The notes beneath the pieces are model-generated. The model searched no databases. It was given only the letters and a program-made list of their open reading frames with translations, and was not told the origin of the DNA. The position numbers and the translations under genes were made by a program. 18,004 bases of DNA, taken from contig JBBAGE010000033.1 of the NCBI GenBank assembly GCA_041655055.1, positions 1 to 18,004 on the forward strand. Direction: 5' to 3'. Source of the stretch: JBBAGE01 sp041655055 (lineage in GTDB: Bacteria > Pseudomonadota > Alphaproteobacteria > Rhodobacterales > Rhodobacteraceae). Positions 15,560 to 18,004 of this stretch are shown here, piece after piece. Numbering within the stretch: the stretch's first letter is position 1; every line of letters starts with the position of its first letter.

Positions 15560-15581
15560 GGTGCGGACCCATGATCGCACC

Positions 15582-15595
15582 ATGATATGAGTCAA
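15582..15595 (-). promoter_or_regulatory. Candidate FNR/FnrL site upstream of ccoG
   Basis: The minus strand reads TTGAC-TCAT-ATCAT, matching eight of the ten fixed bases of the FNR/FixK consensus TTGAT-N4-ATCAA. It lies about 71 bases upstream of the ccoG start. ccoGHIS and ccoNOQP are classic low-oxygen targets of FnrL or FixK in alphaproteobacteria, so both sequence and place fit. Which of the two regulators acts cannot be told from the site. Confidence 0.68.
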
Positions 15596-15687
15596 ACCTT
15601 AATCCCCGCCCCTTGGCACTGCGCGACAAAGCCGCACTGGATTGTGGATCAAGGCGGCGCCGACCCCATGATAATGCGCGAACAGGA

Positions 15688-15725
15688 TCAGGGGCCGGCG
15701 CCTGACCGGAGGGATGGACCTCCGG
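15688..15725 (-). terminator. Tandem hairpins just after ccoP (possible ccoNOQP terminator or processing site)
   Basis: A perfect 7-bp stem CCGGAGG/CCTCCGG (15706-15712 and 15719-15725) with a six-base loop starts twelve bases after the ccoP stop in the direction of transcription. It is followed directly by a weaker 5-bp stem TCAGG/CCTGA (15688-15692 and 15701-15705). No uridine run follows, so it is not a textbook intrinsic terminator. It may be a stabilising 3' hairpin that protects the ccoNOQP transcript. Confidence 0.45.
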
Positions 15726-15736
15726 ATCTGGTTACA

Positions 15737-16612
15737 TCATTCGCCACCGCCAAGCTGGTGGACATAAAAGGCCACGGCGCGCACTTCGGCTTCGCGCAGA
15801 CGCGGCCCCCAGGCGGGCATCACACCGAACCGCCCGTTGGTGACCGAAGCCGTGATCGCGGCCGCATCCCCGCCGTAAAGCCAGATGGCATCCGTCAGCG
15901 ACGGCGCGCCTTGCGTGCGATCGCCCGAACCGTCAGCGCCGTGGCAGGCGGCGCAATTATCCTGAAACACGCGGCCCCCGGCGCGCGCGGCACCGGCATC
16001 GTGATCTTGCCCGGAAATCTGCAGCACATATTGCACGACCTGACCGATATCTTCGGTGGGCAGCATGCCCATCGTGCCAAAGCCGGGCATTTCGGAATAG
16101 CGCGCCTCGGCGCTTTCGTTGCGGATGCCGTGGCGGATGGAATGATCGATATCCTCGATACCGCCGCCCCAGAGCCATTCATCATCCAGAAGGTTCGGAT
16201 AGCCCGCCGCCCCCGCCGCGCCGCTGCCGTGGCACTGCGAACAATGGGTGCGAAATACCGCCGCACCGGCATTCTTGGCGTAATCTTGCACCGGATCGCC
16301 CGGCGCGATGGCGCTTAGATCGGCGGCGACAAGTTGGGCCTCGATCGTGGCATTCGCATCGGCGAAACGTGCGATATCATCGGCCACTTCGGCGCGGGTG
16401 GAATAGCCAAGCAGGCCCGAAGTCGCGTTTTTGATCCCCGGCCAGGCAGGATAGGCGATCGAATAGCCGATGCCCCAGATGATCGTGATATAGAACGTCC
16501 ACAGCCACCAGCGCGGCAGCGGGTTGTTATATTCCTCGATCCCGTCCCAGCTATGGCCCGTGGTCTCGACCTCGTGATCCTTTTGATCCTTGGGGGTGTG
16601 GTTGTCGTTCAT
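15737..16612 (-). CDS. ccoP: cbb3 cytochrome oxidase dihaem subunit CcoP (FixP)
   Basis: Membrane-anchored dihaem cytochrome c that feeds electrons to CcoO/CcoN. The 291-residue protein has an N-terminal helix at about 34-56 after the conserved HSWDGIEEYNNPLPRWW (20-36). Two periplasmic cytochrome c domains follow, with haem motifs CSQCH (124-128) and CAACH (220-224). The likely axial methionines are 175 (SEMPGFG) and 265 (GVMPAW). Its start overlaps the ccoQ stop (ATGA). Length and motif order are standard, with nothing missing. It is the last gene of ccoNOQP and is followed by the hairpin cluster. Confidence 0.96.
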   Translation of the reverse strand: MNDNHTPKDQKDHEVETTGHSWDGIEEYNNPLPRWWLWTFYITIIWGIGYSIAYPAWPGIKNATSGLLGYSTRAEVADDIARFADANATIEAQLVAADLSAIAPGDPVQDYAKNAGAAVFRTHCSQCHGSGAAGAAGYPNLLDDEWLWGGGIEDIDHSIRHGIRNESAEARYSEMPGFGTMGMLPTEDIGQVVQYVLQISGQDHDAGAARAGGRVFQDNCAACHGADGSGDRTQGAPSLTDAIWLYGGDAAAITASVTNGRFGVMPAWGPRLREAEVRAVAFYVHQLGGGE

Positions 16613-16794
16613 TGCCGCGCCTCCTCGGAATCGGCGGGTTTGTCTTCGTGCCGGAAGGGAATATCCGCGGTATCGCGATGGGTGGCGCGGCTTCCGGGGC
16701 GAAAGGCCCAGGCCACCGTGGCGAGGAAAAAGATGAACATCGCCAGAAGCACCCAGCTATCGGCGAATTGCCGCAGCACTGAATAGGTATCCAT
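16609..16794 (-). CDS. ccoQ: cbb3 oxidase small subunit CcoQ (FixQ)
   Basis: Single-helix subunit of 61 residues that helps stabilise the assembled cbb3 complex. It has the helix SWVLLAMFIFFLATVAWAF at 13-31, then a polar tail rich in charged residues ending PADSEEARQ. It lies between ccoO (11 bases upstream) and ccoP (four-base overlap), the standard position. The identity rests on size, the helix-plus-charged-tail layout and gene order, because the family is weakly conserved in sequence. Confidence 0.92.
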   Translation of the reverse strand: MDTYSVLRQFADSWVLLAMFIFFLATVAWAFRPGSRATHRDTADIPFRHEDKPADSEEARQ

Positions 16795-16805
16795 GATGCG
16801 CCCCC

Positions 16806-17531
16806 CTAGCGGCTTGCATCGGGCGTAAAGGTCGAAAAATCGACCAAAGTGCCCAACATCTGCATATAGGCAATCAGCGCATCCATTTCGGATATGCCGG
16901 GCCTGCCATCGAAATTGCGCGCCTGCGCGCCGGGATAGCGGGCCAGCAGGCCCGTGTGATCGCCATCGGGATCGGCCTGCACCTGGAAATCGGCCCGGGC
17001 AGACGCGATCATTTCATCGCTATAGGGCACGCCGACGGTGCGATTGGTGCGCAGCAGATCCTGAATATAGGTGGGCTCGATCATCGTGGTTTGCAGGAAA
17101 CCGTATTTCGGCATGATCGATTCGGGCACGACCGACTGCGGATCGACCAGATGCGCCACATGCCATTCGTCCGAATAGCGCCCGCCAACCCGGGCCAGAT
17201 CCGGCCCCGTGCGTTTCGAGCCCCACTGGAACGGATGGTCATATTGCGATTCCGCCGCCAGCGAATAGTGGCCGTAGCGTTCGACTTCGTCGCGCATGGG
17301 GCGGATCATCTGGCTGTGGCAGAGATAGCAGCCTTCGCGCACATAGATGTCGCGGCCGGTCAGTTCCAGCGGGGAATAGGGGCGCATGCCCTCGACATCC
17401 TCGATCGTGTTTTCAAGGTAGAAAAGTGGCGCGATTTCGACGATCCCGCCGATGGACACGACAAAGAGCGTGCCCATCAACAGAATGGTTGCATTGGTTT
17501 CGATGACACCGTGTTTATCAAGAAGTCCCAT
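16806..17531 (-). CDS. ccoO: cbb3 cytochrome oxidase monohaem subunit CcoO (FixO)
   Basis: Membrane-anchored monohaem cytochrome c of the high-affinity oxidase, 241 residues. It has an N-terminal helix at about 13-33 and the conserved TGRDIYVREGCYLCHSQMIRP (58-78) containing the haem motif CYLCH (68-72). The segment GPDLARVGGRYSDEWH (109-124) and the likely axial Met140 in PESIMPKY complete the domain. It follows ccoN by nine bases and precedes ccoQ by eleven. It is full length and typical. Confidence 0.96.
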   Translation of the reverse strand: MGLLDKHGVIETNATILLMGTLFVVSIGGIVEIAPLFYLENTIEDVEGMRPYSPLELTGRDIYVREGCYLCHSQMIRPMRDEVERYGHYSLAAESQYDHPFQWGSKRTGPDLARVGGRYSDEWHVAHLVDPQSVVPESIMPKYGFLQTTMIEPTYIQDLLRTNRTVGVPYSDEMIASARADFQVQADPDGDHTGLLARYPGAQARNFDGRPGISEMDALIAYMQMLGTLVDFSTFTPDASR

Positions 17532-17540
17532 TTCGGCCCC

Positions 17541-18004
17541 CTATTCAGCCGGAGCCATGGCCGGCGCCGGTGCTTTCGCAGGCGCGTGACGCACGGTCAT
17601 CCACAAGTTGTAAGCCATGATGATACCGCCCACGAGGTAGAGCACCCCGCCCAGGCCGCGCACCACAAACATCGGGAATTTGGCCACCACGGTGTCGGCA
17701 AACGCGTTCACAAGGAACCCGTTGGCATCGACTTCGCGCCACATCAGCCCTTCCATGATGCCCGCGACCCACATCGAGGCGGCGTAGAGAATGATGCCGA
17801 TCGTCGCGAGCCAGAAATGCCAGTTCACCAGGCTGAGGCTATAGAGCCGGTCGCGATTCCACAGCCGCGGCACCAGGAAATAGAGCGCGCCAAAGGTGAT
17901 CATCCCGTTCCAGCCCAGCGCACCGGAATGCACATGGCCAATCGTCCATTCGGTATAATGCGACAGCGAATTGACGGCGCGGATCGACATCATCGGCCCT
18001 TCAA
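17541..18004 (-). CDS. ccoN: cbb3 cytochrome oxidase catalytic subunit CcoN (FixN), partial
   Basis: Haem-copper oxidase catalytic subunit; only the C-terminal third lies in the window, as the frame stays open through the right edge. The first visible residues are EGPMMSIRAVNSLSHYTEW, so an internal methionine at 17993 is not the start. WTIGHVHSGALGWN contains the HVH pair, which in the family supplies ligands to the high-spin and low-spin haems (by comparison with the Pseudomonas stutzeri enzyme, from memory). At least three membrane helices follow, and the protein ends with a proline and alanine-rich tail (KAPAPAMAPAE). It is the first gene of ccoNOQP; its promoter lies outside. Confidence 0.95.
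   Translation of the reverse strand, partial: EGPMMSIRAVNSLSHYTEWTIGHVHSGALGWNGMITFGALYFLVPRLWNRDRLYSLSLVNWHFWLATIGIILYAASMWVAGIMEGLMWREVDANGFLVNAFADTVVAKFPMFVVRGLGGVLYLVGGIIMAYNLWMTVRHAPAKAPAPAMAPAE

Noticed and set aside
14513..15574. A 353-codon plus-strand frame opposite ccoG
   Set aside because: It is antisense to CcoG, whose ferredoxin clusters and helices are intact, and its product is basic, low-complexity and unlike any family I know.
15639..15652. A possible second FNR site (TTGAT-CCAC-AATCC on the minus strand)
   Set aside because: Only the first half-site matches; the other half does not, and the better site at 15582-15595 has correct promoter spacing.

Overview
The window is GC-rich, almost fully coding DNA from an alphaproteobacterium, most likely of the Rhodobacteraceae. 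This placement is an inference from gene content and order: a ccoNOQP-ccoGHIS (fixNOQP-fixGHIS) block, a PuuD-type urate oxidase with a cytochrome c tail, an allantoinase/OHCU decarboxylase fusion, and a compact zur-znuC-znuB operon. The genus cannot be fixed from sequence reading alone. No rRNA, tRNA, CRISPR array, insertion sequence or prophage gene was seen.

Layout. (1) About 1-1979, minus strand: zur-znuC-znuB, a zinc-responsive repressor with the ATPase and permease of a high-affinity zinc importer. znuB runs off the left edge. Upstream of zur lies a perfect 13-bp palindrome, a candidate Zur operator. (2) 2109-2903, plus strand, divergent from zur: a protein of the 2-dehydro-3-deoxygalactonokinase family whose usual active-site motifs are eroded. 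(3) 2900-7355: a purine/ureide catabolism island. puuD and hiuH point left; puuE-uraD, a ureidoglycine aminohydrolase gene and allA point right. Together they take urate to 5-hydroxyisourate, OHCU, allantoin and allantoate, and then ureidoglycine to ureidoglycolate and to glyoxylate plus urea. The allantoate amidohydrolase step is not in the window. (4) 7352-11248: an ABC exporter-like ATPase/permease pair (YbbA/YbbP type) divergent from tesA, a periplasmic GDSL esterase. (5) 11258-18004, minus strand: ccoN (partial)-ccoO-ccoQ-ccoP, the cbb3 cytochrome oxidase, then after a 219-bp gap ccoG-ccoH-ccoI-ccoS, its maturation genes. The gap holds a hairpin cluster after ccoP and an FNR-like promoter ahead of ccoG.

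Genes within each operon are packed with 4-base ATGA overlaps or gaps of a few bases. Convergent neighbours also overlap or nearly touch (dgoK-like/puuD, allA/ybbP, tesA/ccoS), which leaves almost no room for classical terminators. The informative non-coding stretches are 1980-2108, 4492-4627 and 15518-15736. The most unusual item is the eroded sugar-kinase homologue that shares its upstream region, and possibly its Zur operator, with the zinc-uptake operon.
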